The notes: generated by a model from the sequence alone, not told the origin. Shown: positions 27,625 through 37,282, counted from the first letter of the stretch. The stretch: 64,000 nt of DNA from Spirosoma validum (GCF_014699035.1 NZ_JACXAA010000001.1:1054001-1118000); one strand, 5' to 3'. Translations and numbers: made by a program.

Positions 27625-29124
27625 ATGGAAACCCAAATAAAGTCAGTTGATACAAGCGTAATGCGCAAAAAGCCGCTCTCGGCCTATGCAGCAGATATGC
27701 AAAAGAGCCAACTAAACCGTGTGCTAACCCGCTGGGGCTTAACCTCGCTGGGTATCGGTGCGGTCATCGGTGGTGGCGTCTTCGTTTTGACGGGTATTGC
27801 CGCGAACCAATGGGCTGGGCCAGCCCTGGTTCTCTCCTTTATGATGGCAGGTTTAGCCTGTACGTTTGCCGCTCTTTGCTACGCTGAATTTGCCTCCATT
27901 CTACCCGTTGAAGGCTCTGCCTATGCGTATTCATATGGTACGGTAGGCGAGATTTTTGCCTGGTTCATTGGCTGGAATCTCGTTCTGGAATACATGATGG
28001 GGGCAACAACCGTTGCGGTTAGCTGGTCTGGTTATTTCGAAAAACTGCTGCACCTGTTCCACATCGATCCACCGATCTGGTTAATGAATGACCCCGTAAC
28101 GGCGCACGAAAAAGCCGATATGCTCCGGGCAGCCGGTCAGGCTGTACCTGATTTTACATTCGCCATGAACCTACCCGCGTTCCTGATCGTGTGGGTCGTT
28201 ACGTATATTCTGGTAAAAGGCATTAAAGAAGCGGCCAGCACGAATAACTTAATTGTCATGATAAAAGTGGCGGTGGTAATCTTCGTCATTATCGTTGGGG
28301 CTTTCTATATCGATACGGCTAACTGGACACCGTTTATTCCGGAAGCCGTCATGAAAGATGGTCAGCAGCATTACGGGTTCAACGGGATGGTTACAGCGGC
28401 CAGTATCGTTTTCTTTGCCTACATTGGTTTCGATGCTGTTTCTACCCAGGCGGGAGAAGCCATCAATCCCCGCAAGGACGTACCATTCGCTATTATTGCT
28501 TCCCTGATTATCTGCACCGTACTCTATATTCTGGTAACGCTGGTCTTAACGGGCATGGTGAATTACAAAAACCTTGACCTGAAAGCACCGGTTGCTCAGG
28601 CTTTTGCTGATATTGGATTGACCTGGGCCGTATATATCATCACGATTGCCGCCATTGCTGGTCTGACGTCTGTAATGCTGGTGATGATGCTTGGCCAGAC
28701 TCGCGTTTTCCTGGGCATGGCGAAAGATGGTCTTTTACCTAAAGGCTTGTTTGCGTCCATTCATCCGACGTTCAAAACACCCTGGAAAAGTACAATTCTG
28801 GTGGGTAGTATTGTCTCGGTTGTCGCTGCCTTGACCCCTATTGATAAAGTGTCGGAATTATGCAGCTCGGGTACGTTGCTGGCATTCGCCATGATCTGCG
28901 GTGCAGTATGGTTACTACGTGTCCGCGAGCCCAACCTGGAACGGCCCTACCGAACACCAGCGCTGCCAGTAGTCGCTACGCTGGGTATCCTGGCTAATTT
29001 GTATCTGATGTGGAACCTACGGGTTGATACTAAAATTGCCTTTTTGGTTTGGGGTACGTTAGGAATTATTGTATACTTCCTGTACAGCCGTAAGCATAGT
29101 AATTTGAATAACCCTGAAGACTAG
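27625..29124 (+). CDS. APC-superfamily amino acid permease
   Basis: A 499-residue inner-membrane transporter with about 12 to 13 hydrophobic segments. The N-terminal helix carries the substrate-binding glycine motif GIGAVIGGGVFVLTG typical of cationic-amino-acid-transporter-like APC permeases, and helix 6 reads VFFAYIGFDAVSTQAGEA. The long frame reaches back to 27511, but the first part overlaps the secDF terminator, so the ATG at 27625 (METQIKSV) is chosen. The substrate is not determined. Confidence 0.9.
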   Translation: METQIKSVDTSVMRKKPLSAYAADMQKSQLNRVLTRWGLTSLGIGAVIGGGVFVLTGIAANQWAGPALVLSFMMAGLACTFAALCYAEFASILPVEGSAYAYSYGTVGEIFAWFIGWNLVLEYMMGATTVAVSWSGYFEKLLHLFHIDPPIWLMNDPVTAHEKADMLRAAGQAVPDFTFAMNLPAFLIVWVVTYILVKGIKEAASTNNLIVMIKVAVVIFVIIVGAFYIDTANWTPFIPEAVMKDGQQHYGFNGMVTAASIVFFAYIGFDAVSTQAGEAINPRKDVPFAIIASLIICTVLYILVTLVLTGMVNYKNLDLKAPVAQAFADIGLTWAVYIITIAAIAGLTSVMLVMMLGQTRVFLGMAKDGLLPKGLFASIHPTFKTPWKSTILVGSIVSVVAALTPIDKVSELCSSGTLLAFAMICGAVWLLRVREPNLERPYRTPALPVVATLGILANLYLMWNLRVDTKIAFLVWGTLGIIVYFLYSRKHSNLNNPED

Positions 29125-29152
29125 TTCGTCTGTAAACAGGTGTTATGCACTG

Positions 29153-29183
29153 AAACCCCTTGGCAATAAGTCAGGGGGTTTTT
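29153..29183 (+). terminator. Terminator after the APC permease
   Basis: AAACCCC (29153-29159) pairs with GGGGTTT around a short imperfect stem (TTG/CAG), and the right arm runs into TTTTT. It lies about 30 bases after the permease stop and before the tauE promoter region. Confidence 0.6.
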
Positions 29184-29219
29184 GCTTATCTATAGATTAT
29201 ACATCTCGCTGGAGAAGTG

Positions 29220-29227
29220 TAGTTTTG
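29220..29227 (+). promoter_or_regulatory. Candidate -7 box of the tauE/persulfide dioxygenase operon
   Basis: TAGTTTTG fully matches TAnnTTTG; about 20 bases upstream only a weak TTA stands for the -33. It lies eight bases before the tauE ATG (29235), so the transcript would be nearly leaderless. Confidence 0.35.
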
Positions 29228-29234
29228 TAACTGA

Positions 29235-30032
29235 ATGAGTATAGAGGAGTTATTTGGATACGTGTCGGCCATTGTGGTTGGCTTAGTGATTGGATTGGCT
29301 GGCGGAGGAGGCTCTATTCTCACCGTACCTATCTTTGTCTACGTCTTCCATATACCGACTGTTCTGGCAACCACCTACTCCCTTTTTGTGGTAGGTTCAA
29401 CGTCCTTTGTAGGCTCCATAAATCATCTCTGGAAAAGGCGTGTTAACCTGCGCGTTACGTTGGCCTTCGCTCTGCCCTCATTCGTATCCGTTTATTTAAG
29501 TCGCCGATTTTTGGTACCCTTCCTGCCTGATCCGCTGGTTCAGACTGGAACCTTTGTATTGCCAAAAAGCGACGCTATTCTTTACTTTTTTGCTCTCGTC
29601 ATGATCATTGCCGCCCGAGCCATGATACGTAGTGACCGGCCGGAACAGGGTGAAGCGGCTGATGGTCGCCCACGCTATAGGAGTCTGTCTCTTGACGGTT
29701 TAGCCGTTGGGTTACTGACCGGCACAATCGGCGCAGGTGGAGGTTTTCTGATTGTACCTATGCTTGTTTTAATGGCAGGCTTACCTGTTCATCGGGCGGT
29801 GGCTACGTCGGTCTTCATTATAGCCATCAATTCATTCGTCGGATTCTTAGGGGATATTCATCATACAACGCTCGACTGGAATTTTCTGCTGCCCTTTACG
29901 GGTTTATCTATCAGTGGTATTTTCGTTGGGATGTATTTGGCAAACTTCGTAGCACCCGATAAACTCAAGAAAGGATTTGGCTGGTTTGTGCTGATCGTGG
30001 CACTTTATATGATTTCGAAAGAAATTCTATAA
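29235..30032 (+). CDS. TauE/SafE-family sulfite/anion exporter
   Basis: A 265-residue membrane protein with about seven or eight helices. It shows the family's two glycine-rich repeats, VIGLAGGGGSILTVP near the N-terminus and TGTIGAGGGFLIVPMLVL in the second half. The family moves sulfite, sulfoacetate and related anions across the inner membrane. The persulfide dioxygenase follows after 24 bases, so export of sulfite produced by that enzyme is the likely role. Confidence 0.9.
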   Translation: MSIEELFGYVSAIVVGLVIGLAGGGGSILTVPIFVYVFHIPTVLATTYSLFVVGSTSFVGSINHLWKRRVNLRVTLAFALPSFVSVYLSRRFLVPFLPDPLVQTGTFVLPKSDAILYFFALVMIIAARAMIRSDRPEQGEAADGRPRYRSLSLDGLAVGLLTGTIGAGGGFLIVPMLVLMAGLPVHRAVATSVFIIAINSFVGFLGDIHHTTLDWNFLLPFTGLSISGIFVGMYLANFVAPDKLKKGFGWFVLIVALYMISKEIL

Positions 30033-30056
30033 CACGGTCAAAAATTCAAATTACGT

Positions 30057-31457
30057 ATGGTTATTGAACAATTGTATACAGGCTGTCTGGCTCAGGGAGC
30101 TTATTATATTGAAAGCAACGGCGAAGCGGCTATTATTGATCCGCTCCGGGAAACTACTCCTTATATCCGAAAAGCAGAGAAGGCCGGAGCCCGAATTAAA
30201 TACGTTTTTGAGACACATTTCCACGCCGACTTCGTATCAGGTCATTTGGATTTAGCCAAAAAAACGGGCGCGACGATCGTTTACGGTCCCAACGCTAATA
30301 CAAGTTATGACGCTTACCATGCCAAAGACGGGGAGACATTCGGCCTGGGCAACGTAACGATTAAAGTCCTGCACACGCCCGGTCACACGCTTGAATCGAC
30401 TACTTACTTACTCATCGACGAAACCGGCAAAGCCAAAGCTATTTTTACGGGCGATACGCTCTTTATTGGCGACGTTGGCCGACCGGATCTAGCGATCAAA
30501 GGTGAACTCACCGAACATGATCTAGCAGGGATGCTCTACGAGAGCCTGCAAACTAAAATCATGCCGCTGGCCAACGATGTGATTGTTTATCCGGCTCATG
30601 GCGCAGGCTCCGCTTGCGGTAAAAATATGAGTAAGGAAACGACCGATACACTGGGCAATCAGAAACGGTTTAATTATGCCTTGAGGGCAACATCGAAAGA
30701 CGAGTTCGTTGAGAAAGTACTCGACGGACTAACCGAAGCACCCGCTTATTTTGCCGAAAACGCCCGACTTAACAAAGAAGGCTCCGAACCGCTTGATCGG
30801 GTACTTCAACGAGGCAGTCAGGCATTATCTCCGGATGCGTTTGAGGTTGCGGTTAATGAAACAGGGGCGTTGGTACTGGATGTACGTAATGCCAATGAGT
30901 TCGCCCGGGGATTTATTCCAAACTCAATTAACATCGGCTTAGATGGCCAGTTTGCGCCCTGGGTTGGCGCGCTGGTTCCTGATTTAACCCAACCGATTGC
31001 ATTGATTACCCCTGCAGGACAAGAGGGCGAAACAGTTTTGAGACTGGCCCGGGTTGGTTATGACAACTGCATTGGGTTTCTGGATGGAGGCTTTTCGGCA
31101 TGGCAGCAAGCAGACAAAGAGATCGACATGGTTGAATCGATTTCGGCGGAAGAATTTGCTAAACGCTGGCAACAGAACAATGAGCTGGACGTAGTGGACG
31201 TACGTAAGTCTGCTGAGTTTGCCGATGAACACGTCGAAGGGGCCCAAAATCTACCTTTAGACGACCTCAATGACCACATGGCTGAGCTTCAACGTAACGA
31301 ACCCGTTTATGTGCATTGCGCCGGAGGTTATCGCTCCATGATTGCCAACTCCATCCTGAAGGCTCGTGGCTTCGACAATGTCGTGAATGTAGAAGGTGGT
31401 ATGTCTGCCATCAAAAAAACAAACATACCAATTGAGTCATCTGTTGAGAGCCATTAG
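30057..31457 (+). CDS. Persulfide dioxygenase-like MBL-fold hydrolase fused to two rhodanese domains
   Basis: A 466-residue fusion. The metallo-beta-lactamase domain (about 1-250) has the metal motif THFHADFVSGHLDL, as in ETHE1-type enzymes that oxidise glutathione persulfide to sulfite, plus LHTPGHTLES, TGDTLFIGDVGRPDL and VYPAHGAG. Two rhodanese domains follow. The second has the active-site loop VHCAGGYRSM with a catalytic Cys. The first has ITPAGQEGET at that position, without the Cys, so it is probably structural. Together with tauE this suggests sulfide/persulfide detoxification. Confidence 0.93.
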   Translation: MVIEQLYTGCLAQGAYYIESNGEAAIIDPLRETTPYIRKAEKAGARIKYVFETHFHADFVSGHLDLAKKTGATIVYGPNANTSYDAYHAKDGETFGLGNVTIKVLHTPGHTLESTTYLLIDETGKAKAIFTGDTLFIGDVGRPDLAIKGELTEHDLAGMLYESLQTKIMPLANDVIVYPAHGAGSACGKNMSKETTDTLGNQKRFNYALRATSKDEFVEKVLDGLTEAPAYFAENARLNKEGSEPLDRVLQRGSQALSPDAFEVAVNETGALVLDVRNANEFARGFIPNSINIGLDGQFAPWVGALVPDLTQPIALITPAGQEGETVLRLARVGYDNCIGFLDGGFSAWQQADKEIDMVESISAEEFAKRWQQNNELDVVDVRKSAEFADEHVEGAQNLPLDDLNDHMAELQRNEPVYVHCAGGYRSMIANSILKARGFDNVVNVEGGMSAIKKTNIPIESSVESH

Positions 31458-31474
31458 TGTTAATGAAATCGGTT

Positions 31475-31539
31475 AGTGATCAGTTAAGAGTCGTTAGCAA
31501 TCCACCTAATGAGACACTAACGACTCTTAACTGATTACT
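31475..31539. terminator. Hairpin between the dioxygenase and the M16 peptidase
   Basis: Arms 31475-31497 and 31517-31539, 23 base pairs with one mismatch, core AGTTAAGAGTCGTTAG, and a 19-base loop. It lies between two convergent genes, whose transcripts it can end in both directions. Confidence 0.7.
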
Positions 31540-31550
31540 GAAAACTCCAT

Positions 31551-34391
31551 TTACTGTTTCTTCTCTGGCATCAGCACCAGCCGAATAAAATTTGTGCCAA
31601 AATACGTATTGGCAGCTTCTTTTGTGCTTTCGACGGTTACTTTGGCTAAATGCTCGTTTTCGCGCAGAACTTCGTCGGGCGCATCGCCATTGTAGTACTG
31701 ATTCTGGAGATAGCCGAGCCAGAACTGATTGTCTTTCAGTTGAACTTCGGTTTCTCGGCGTGTTTCGGCTTTAAATTTGGCAATGTCAGCGGGCAGGGCA
31801 CCTTTCTGTTTCAGGTCATTGATTAGCTCCTGCGTTTTGGCAATGAGTTTCTCGACGTTTTCTGGCCCACAACCAAAGTTGATACGGAACGTATAGCGTG
31901 GCACTGGGTATTTAGCGTAGGCAGCACTGGCGCTAACGCCATATACACCGCTCTCTTCTTCCCGAAGCTTTTCGATCAGCTTGATTTCTAACACTTCCGC
32001 TAGTGCATCTAACTGCGTCGATGTCTCAGGTGACCAGCTAATATCCCCGCTATAAATCAATTGCACTGAGGCTTTTGGATCGAGTCCTTTGTAAACGGTT
32101 TTGCTAACCTGCCCTTTTGGAGCCCGGATACCCAGATCGTTGAATTTTTCCGAGGTATCCGTTGCGGGTAAGCCGCCGAGGTATTTTTCAACTAATGGTT
32201 TTAGCTGCTCTTCTTTAAAGTTCCCAACAAAGTAAAACCTGAAATCTCCGGCGTTGGCGAAACGTTCCTGATAAATTTTCAGCGCACGATCGAGATCAAT
32301 TTTGTCTAAATCTTCTGGTTTGAGCGGTTGCCGGCGAGGGTTATTGTTGCCCAATGTTACCGTTACCGTATCCTGAAATACCCCCTGTGGTGTAGGCGTA
32401 TTCAGTCGGTTTTGCAAGGCGCTACGCTGATTGGACAGAAAGCCTTTCACTACGTCGGCATCTTTGCGCGGTTGTGTAAAATAGCTATACAGCAATTGCA
32501 ACGCTGTTTCCAGATCTTTCGGAGCCGCACTGCCGTTGATGCCTTCGCTCAATTCACCCACAAACGGATACACGCTGACCTGCTTGCCCGACAAAAATTT
32601 ACCGAGTTGAATCTGGTTGTATTCACCTGTACCACCCATGGCCGCTAAGGTCGATGAAAACCGTGCCGACTGGAAATCCTTTAGGTCGTAAAGCGACGTA
32701 CCGCCAAAACTGCTGGCCGAGAACAGAATCTGATCGTTCTTAAAATCCGTCGGTTTTAAGACCACGTGAACCCCATTTTTGAGTGTCCACTCCGTTACGC
32801 CAATGTCCTTGATTTTCTTCTCATCGACAACTGGGGAAGCCACGGGTTGCCTGGTCAGTAGAGGACTGTCGAGCGTCTTGTCCTCGTAAGCCGTCAGTCC
32901 TTTACCAGCGTCATCGACGTAGCTCAGAATTTGTGCGACAGTCGGGAGTTTGGCTTTATCTTTTTCGGGTGCCATCACGATAACGGCCCGGTTATCATTG
33001 TGGATAAACTGATCGACTAAGGTATTAACCTCCGTCAGCTTGATACCATCCTGCTCTTTCTTCAGAAAATCGTAATAGAACTCAATACTCGTATAAGGCT
33101 CTTTGTTCGTGAAATTCTGAACGTATTCATTCACGAAATTAACCGAGCGGGTTTTGTTACGTTCGCTATAGGCCTGCTCTACGTTCGTCATGAATTCCTG
33201 CTTGGCCCGAGCCAGCTCGGTGGGTGTAAACCCAAACTGTTTCACCCTGGCGTTCTCGTCTAAAACGGCCCGAATGGCGCGCTCCACATTCCCTTCCTTC
33301 GCTACGGCGATGGACGTAAACGCATCCAGATTACCCAGGAAATCACTGTAGTTGCTATAGCCACCCAGAAATGGCGGATCTGCCCGTTGGGTTAGTTCCT
33401 GAATCCGGTTGCCCAGCATCGTGTTGAACAGACCCCGCTTGATACTCTCGCGCAAATCGTTCAAGTTCTTCTCCTTGATTTCCGGACGCTTGTAGATAAC
33501 CTGAATCACCGTGTTGGGCTGCTCGGGATCGGTTACGATAACTACCTTCGTGTCTTTATGGGCTGGAATGTCAAAGGCAGTACGTGGTTTTGGATTCTTT
33601 ACGGCTGGAATCCGTGAGAATTTTTCACGAATAATCCCTTCTACTTGCTTTACATCGAAATCGCCAACGGCAATAACTGCCATCAGATCAGGCCGATACC
33701 AATCTTTATAAAATTGACGTAGCGTTTCAGGCCGGAACGTAGTGAGGACCTGTTCCGTACCGATCGGCAGTCGTTTCGAATACTGCGAATTATTCAGCAG
33801 AAGCGGGAAATACTGATCGCGCATCCGCTGACCAGCGCCACGACCGAGCCGACGTTCTTCCAGCACAACCCCGCGCTCCTTATCGATTTCGGTTGGATCG
33901 AGCGTAGCGTTGTGCGCCCAGTCTTCCAGGATCTGAAACGCATTTGTGAATACGTTAACCGAATCAGTTGGAACGGGCAATTGATAAACCGTTTCGTCGA
34001 AGCCGGTGTAGGCATTCAGGTCAGCCCCGAACCGGACCCCTGCCGATTGCAGAAAATTTACTAACTCATTCTTCGGAAAATTCTTGGTACCGTTAAACTC
34101 CATGTGTTCCATGAAGTGCGCCAAGCCCTGCTGATTATCCGTTTCCAGCACTGAGCCCGCCCGGATGACCAATCGCAATTCGGCCCGGTTCTTCGGCTCC
34201 TCATTTTTACGAATGTAGTACGTCAGTCCATTCGGTAGTTTGCCAACTTTTACAGCAGGATCAAGTGGAATCGGGTTACTGAGATTGAGGGAGGTTGGCT
34301 TTGCCGGAACTGATTTAGTTTTGGGTGCTGGCTGTGCCAGCACTAACGTTGCGCTGAGCAACAGGCTCAGGCTTAAGGGGAAACGTACCAT
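31551..34391 (-). CDS. M16 (insulinase-family) zinc metallopeptidase, exported
   Basis: A 946-residue periplasmic or surface peptidase with a signal peptide ending LVLAQ near residue 20. The inverted zinc motif His92-Phe-Met-Glu95-His96 (AHFMEHMEFNGTKNF) is intact, and the distal zinc-ligand Glu region is KERGVVLEERRLG near residue 175. Two M16 units are present in one chain; the second half (about 510 on) lacks HxxEH and is the usual inactive partner domain. The fused layout is like pitrilysin-type proteins of Bacteroidota. Substrates are unknown. Confidence 0.93.
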   Translation of the reverse strand: MVRFPLSLSLLLSATLVLAQPAPKTKSVPAKPTSLNLSNPIPLDPAVKVGKLPNGLTYYIRKNEEPKNRAELRLVIRAGSVLETDNQQGLAHFMEHMEFNGTKNFPKNELVNFLQSAGVRFGADLNAYTGFDETVYQLPVPTDSVNVFTNAFQILEDWAHNATLDPTEIDKERGVVLEERRLGRGAGQRMRDQYFPLLLNNSQYSKRLPIGTEQVLTTFRPETLRQFYKDWYRPDLMAVIAVGDFDVKQVEGIIREKFSRIPAVKNPKPRTAFDIPAHKDTKVVIVTDPEQPNTVIQVIYKRPEIKEKNLNDLRESIKRGLFNTMLGNRIQELTQRADPPFLGGYSNYSDFLGNLDAFTSIAVAKEGNVERAIRAVLDENARVKQFGFTPTELARAKQEFMTNVEQAYSERNKTRSVNFVNEYVQNFTNKEPYTSIEFYYDFLKKEQDGIKLTEVNTLVDQFIHNDNRAVIVMAPEKDKAKLPTVAQILSYVDDAGKGLTAYEDKTLDSPLLTRQPVASPVVDEKKIKDIGVTEWTLKNGVHVVLKPTDFKNDQILFSASSFGGTSLYDLKDFQSARFSSTLAAMGGTGEYNQIQLGKFLSGKQVSVYPFVGELSEGINGSAAPKDLETALQLLYSYFTQPRKDADVVKGFLSNQRSALQNRLNTPTPQGVFQDTVTVTLGNNNPRRQPLKPEDLDKIDLDRALKIYQERFANAGDFRFYFVGNFKEEQLKPLVEKYLGGLPATDTSEKFNDLGIRAPKGQVSKTVYKGLDPKASVQLIYSGDISWSPETSTQLDALAEVLEIKLIEKLREEESGVYGVSASAAYAKYPVPRYTFRINFGCGPENVEKLIAKTQELINDLKQKGALPADIAKFKAETRRETEVQLKDNQFWLGYLQNQYYNGDAPDEVLRENEHLAKVTVESTKEAANTYFGTNFIRLVLMPEKKQ

Positions 34392-34432
34392 TCGGTCGCT
34401 TGAAATTAGGTTGTGGTTTTACTCGGAACGAC

Positions 34433-34474
34433 GACCGTAAGAGGATGACAGATCCAGGGGTTCTTCTTACGGTC
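34433..34474 (-). terminator. Possible terminator of the small membrane protein gene
   Basis: GACCGTAAGA (34433-34442) pairs with TCTTACGGTC (34465-34474). On the minus strand it lies about 40 bases after the stop of the gene at 34514. There is no clear T-run, so it may equally be a leader structure before the M16 gene. Confidence 0.4.
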
Positions 34475-34513
34475 AATATCGTGGATTAATAACGAGTTAG
34501 AGTACAGAATCGT

Positions 34514-34909
34514 TTATCGCTTCCATACCAATAAAATACCGATGACCACCGATACAATAATTGAAAACCAACAGATACCAATAACCCAGCGTACTGGAAT
34601 TTCCCACATGGGTGCGTGAAGCAATTCTGTTTCGTCGTCGTGCTCCATAACGCCGTAAAAATTACGGTCACAGAAATCATTCCAATCGACGTAATCTGCG
34701 AATTGGGCAAGCGTATCCAGAAAAACAGGTGACGTAACCGCTGACGATTTCCAGAACGCCTGCAACTCCTGCGCATCGACGTACTGACGGGTGTGGGTAC
34801 GTACCAGCTCACTCAGAGATACAAAATCGCGCAACCGCCAGTGCGACGACGGTTCCCAATGAAGGATACGTTCAATTTGCTGTTTGAGATCGTCAGTATA
34901 TCGGCCCAC
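34514..34909 (-). CDS. Small tail-anchored protein of unknown function
   Basis: Not recognised. The 131 residues, starting at GTG, form a soluble acidic and aromatic region (YVDWNDFCDRNFYG near residue 92) and then one C-terminal transmembrane segment (about 107-128, VIGICWFSIIVSVVIGILLVW) ending in WKR. This layout implies a single-span, tail-anchored inner-membrane protein. An alternative frame over the same bases is shorter and lacks this organisation. No neighbour suggests its role. Confidence 0.6.
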   Translation of the reverse strand: MGRYTDDLKQQIERILHWEPSSHWRLRDFVSLSELVRTHTRQYVDAQELQAFWKSSAVTSPVFLDTLAQFADYVDWNDFCDRNFYGVMEHDDETELLHAPMWEIPVRWVIGICWFSIIVSVVIGILLVWKR

Positions 34910-34965
34910 ATCTACCTATTTTTCTCTAATATACAGATAGAATAGAAATTGAAAAACAGACAAAA

Positions 34966-35011
34966 ACGTATCACAAAGAGCATTAGCCGGATAGCACTCT
35001 TTATGATACGT
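34966..35011 (-). terminator. Hairpin after the PhyH-family gene
   Basis: ACGTATCACAAAGAG (34966-34980) pairs with CTCTTTATGATACGT (34997-35011), 15 base pairs with one mismatch. It lies about 40 bases downstream of the minus-strand dioxygenase stop. Confidence 0.5.
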
Positions 35012-35049
35012 CCTTGCGTGTGCTTATTAATTACTTAGCAGTTTACTGA

Positions 35050-36024
35050 TTACCAGTTACGTAATCCTAACAATTTCTCGCCTAATTCGGATAGTTCTGC
35101 CCGTTCGTAACGCGTTTGCTCCCAGTTGCGTGGATCACCGGGAAAGGCGTATCCTTCGGGAGCTTTCCGATCCCGCCAGGACGTAATACGCCACTGCCGC
35201 AGGGCTTCGTTGTCTTCTTCGGCGGGCATCATCGAAATGTACTGTGCCAGACGAACTTTGTCTTTCGTTAAGTTCGGTCGGATACCGTGGGGTTGCGTAC
35301 TGTTGAAAATTAATAAATCGCCCGCTTCCATTTTTACTTTCACCAGCTCGAAACCAGTTGTATCGGGCTTGAAATGGTTACGGTCGGCGGGTTGGGTTAG
35401 TTTCCAGGTATCATACGTCCGGTACAGTTCGGGAATGCACTGAAAGCCGCCCATGTTTTCGTCGGTTTGATCGGCCAGCGCCAAAACGCCCTGTACGTTC
35501 TGCGGCTTGGTTTCCGGATCGTAGTCCCAATGAATGAAGCCTTTAAACTCAAAACCCGGCTGAACAGGTAGATTTACGTTGGCCCGGTCAATGGTCACCC
35601 ATAATTTTTCGGTTCCCCAGATGTCCACAAACGCATCGTAAACGCGTGGATATTGGCGATTGTCCCATTCATACTGGTGATTGTAAAGTTCAACCATGCC
35701 GCTGTTGGTCAACTCCTTCATTTTCATCTCAGCACGAGGTGGCGCATACCAGGTAGCAGGATCGTTAGGATCTTTTTCTTCGAATTCCCACAGAAGTTTG
35801 GCCAGTCGTTCGGCGTTTTCCTTAGGTACTGCCTGTTTAATGACGATGTAGCCGTTGTCTTTCCAGAATTTCCAGTCTTCTTCCGACAGCACACGTAACG
35901 GTTTCCCACCGGAACGATCGTTTAAGTTGATTTTGCTACTGGTTGCCGTAGAGGGATTACCCGGAATGTCTTTGTGCGCATTATCCGGAATCATTACGGG
36001 AGCCATTGTTTGTGTCGCTTCCAT
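35050..36024 (-). CDS. Phytanoyl-CoA dioxygenase-family (PhyH) non-haem iron oxygenase
   Basis: A 324-residue, probably cytoplasmic enzyme of the Fe(II)/2-oxoglutarate fold. The metal triad is His165 and Asp167 (GFIHWDYD) and His246 (TQPHGIRPN), with Arg257 placed to hold 2-oxoglutarate. The first 45 residues are low in structure. The substrate is unknown. It is divergent from an AraC-type regulator that probably controls it. On the minus strand TAATTTTG (36060-36067) forms a likely -7 box about 36 bases upstream of the start. Confidence 0.85.
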   Translation of the reverse strand: MEATQTMAPVMIPDNAHKDIPGNPSTATSSKINLNDRSGGKPLRVLSEEDWKFWKDNGYIVIKQAVPKENAERLAKLLWEFEEKDPNDPATWYAPPRAEMKMKELTNSGMVELYNHQYEWDNRQYPRVYDAFVDIWGTEKLWVTIDRANVNLPVQPGFEFKGFIHWDYDPETKPQNVQGVLALADQTDENMGGFQCIPELYRTYDTWKLTQPADRNHFKPDTTGFELVKVKMEAGDLLIFNSTQPHGIRPNLTKDKVRLAQYISMMPAEEDNEALRQWRITSWRDRKAPEGYAFPGDPRNWEQTRYERAELSELGEKLLGLRNW

Positions 36025-36048
36025 TGCCTGATTAGAACTTAAAGATGA

Positions 36049-36067
36049 TTTTGTTGAAACAAAATTA
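36049..36067 (-). promoter_or_regulatory. Palindrome overlapping the PhyH -7 box
   Basis: TTTTGTT-GA-AACAAAA (36049-36064) overlaps CAAAATTA (36060-36067), which on the minus strand reads TAATTTTG, a full match to the Bacteroidota -7 box. It lies in the divergent gap beside the AraC-type gene, so it is a plausible operator. No clear -33 was seen. Confidence 0.4.
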
Positions 36068-36181
36068 ACACGATCAAGCCGACAGCTGTTAGAACAGAAA
36101 TAGCCAGTTTTTGCACTATATTGCTCTTAAGTTAATCAAAACCTACGTACTACGTCATTTATCAACAAAATAGACGAATCT

Positions 36182-37027
36182 ATGAAGCTTGCCTATGAGC
36201 AGATCAGTCCCGATGTGAACAGTTCGTTTCATTTGTTACTAACGCCCCATTTGAGCGATGTTTTCCTCTGGCATTACCATCCTGAATACGAAATCGTGTA
36301 TATCGAAGGCGCTAATGGCACGCGTCACGTAGGCGATCATATTTCCCGCTACGAAGGCAGCGATCTGGTCTTTATTGGGCCGAATATTCCCCACCTCAAT
36401 TTCGATTATGGTGTCAAAACCGATCACGAGAAAGTGGTCGTCCAGCTAAAAGAAAACTTTCTGGGTGATGCATTCTGGCAGGCTCCAGAATTTGCCGCCA
36501 TTACGCAGTTGTTTGAGCGCGCTCGTTCCGGCATTTCATTTCATGGACAAACTAAAAAAATCGTTGGCGAACGACTACGTCAATTGGTTTACCTCCCTCC
36601 TTTCGAGCGACTCATGACGCTACTGGCTGTCTTTCAGCAGTTAGCAACCAGCAGTGAATACACACCGCTGCATGGCGAAGCGGTTGCCAGTGCCTATAAC
36701 ATCAAAGAACAGCAGCGACTCAAACGCGTAAATCAGTTCATTGCGGATCAGTATTCCCGTAAAATTGAGATTTCGGAAGTGGCTGCGCTAGCCAATTTGA
36801 CGGAAGCAGCTTTCTGTCGCTATTTCAAACGCATGACTCGCCTAACCTTCACGCAGTTTTTGAACCAATACCGGGTCAATCAAGCACAGAAATTATTACT
36901 TCTGGACAATACCGTAACGGAAGCCTCCTTTGCGTGTGGTTTTGAGAGCTTATCCTACTTCAATAAAATCTTTCGGCGGGTCACGGGCGAAAACCCGCTT
37001 GAGTTCAAGAAACGACACCGCAGTTGA
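36182..37027 (+). CDS. AraC-family transcriptional regulator
   Basis: 281 residues. An N-terminal cupin-like sensor (FLWHYHPEYEIVYIEG, then GDHISRYEGSDLVFIGPNIPH) probably binds a small ligand such as a sugar. The C-terminal double helix-turn-helix occupies about 180-280, with ISEVAALANLTEAAFCRYFKR and the signature from LNQYRVNQAQKLL to FNKIFRRVTGENPLEFKK. It is divergent from the PhyH gene and upstream of the GH43 gene, either of which could be its target. Confidence 0.92.
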   Translation: MKLAYEQISPDVNSSFHLLLTPHLSDVFLWHYHPEYEIVYIEGANGTRHVGDHISRYEGSDLVFIGPNIPHLNFDYGVKTDHEKVVVQLKENFLGDAFWQAPEFAAITQLFERARSGISFHGQTKKIVGERLRQLVYLPPFERLMTLLAVFQQLATSSEYTPLHGEAVASAYNIKEQQRLKRVNQFIADQYSRKIEISEVAALANLTEAAFCRYFKRMTRLTFTQFLNQYRVNQAQKLLLLDNTVTEASFACGFESLSYFNKIFRRVTGENPLEFKKRHRS

Positions 37028-37282
37028 AACTCTATTTTTAAAACTTCACTACGTCCCAATCCGTTTTTGGGCTTGTAGATTGATCCCGAATAGGAGATGA
37101 TAGTCTGCATGAACCGACATCCAGCAAGCAATAGGCGTACGAAATCCAGAATTATCATCAAGGCGAACGGGATAGACTAGCGCTCCAGCGTAACTTACGT
37201 CGGCAACGTATCCATGTTGACCTTTTCAGGTATCGATACAGTCTTTCTATTTCAACTAATCAACTTTTTTCATCATAACTCT

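Noticed and set aside
34486..34812. Alternative frame of 108 codons over the small tail-anchored protein gene
   Set aside because: The other frame has a clean C-terminal membrane segment and better codon use.
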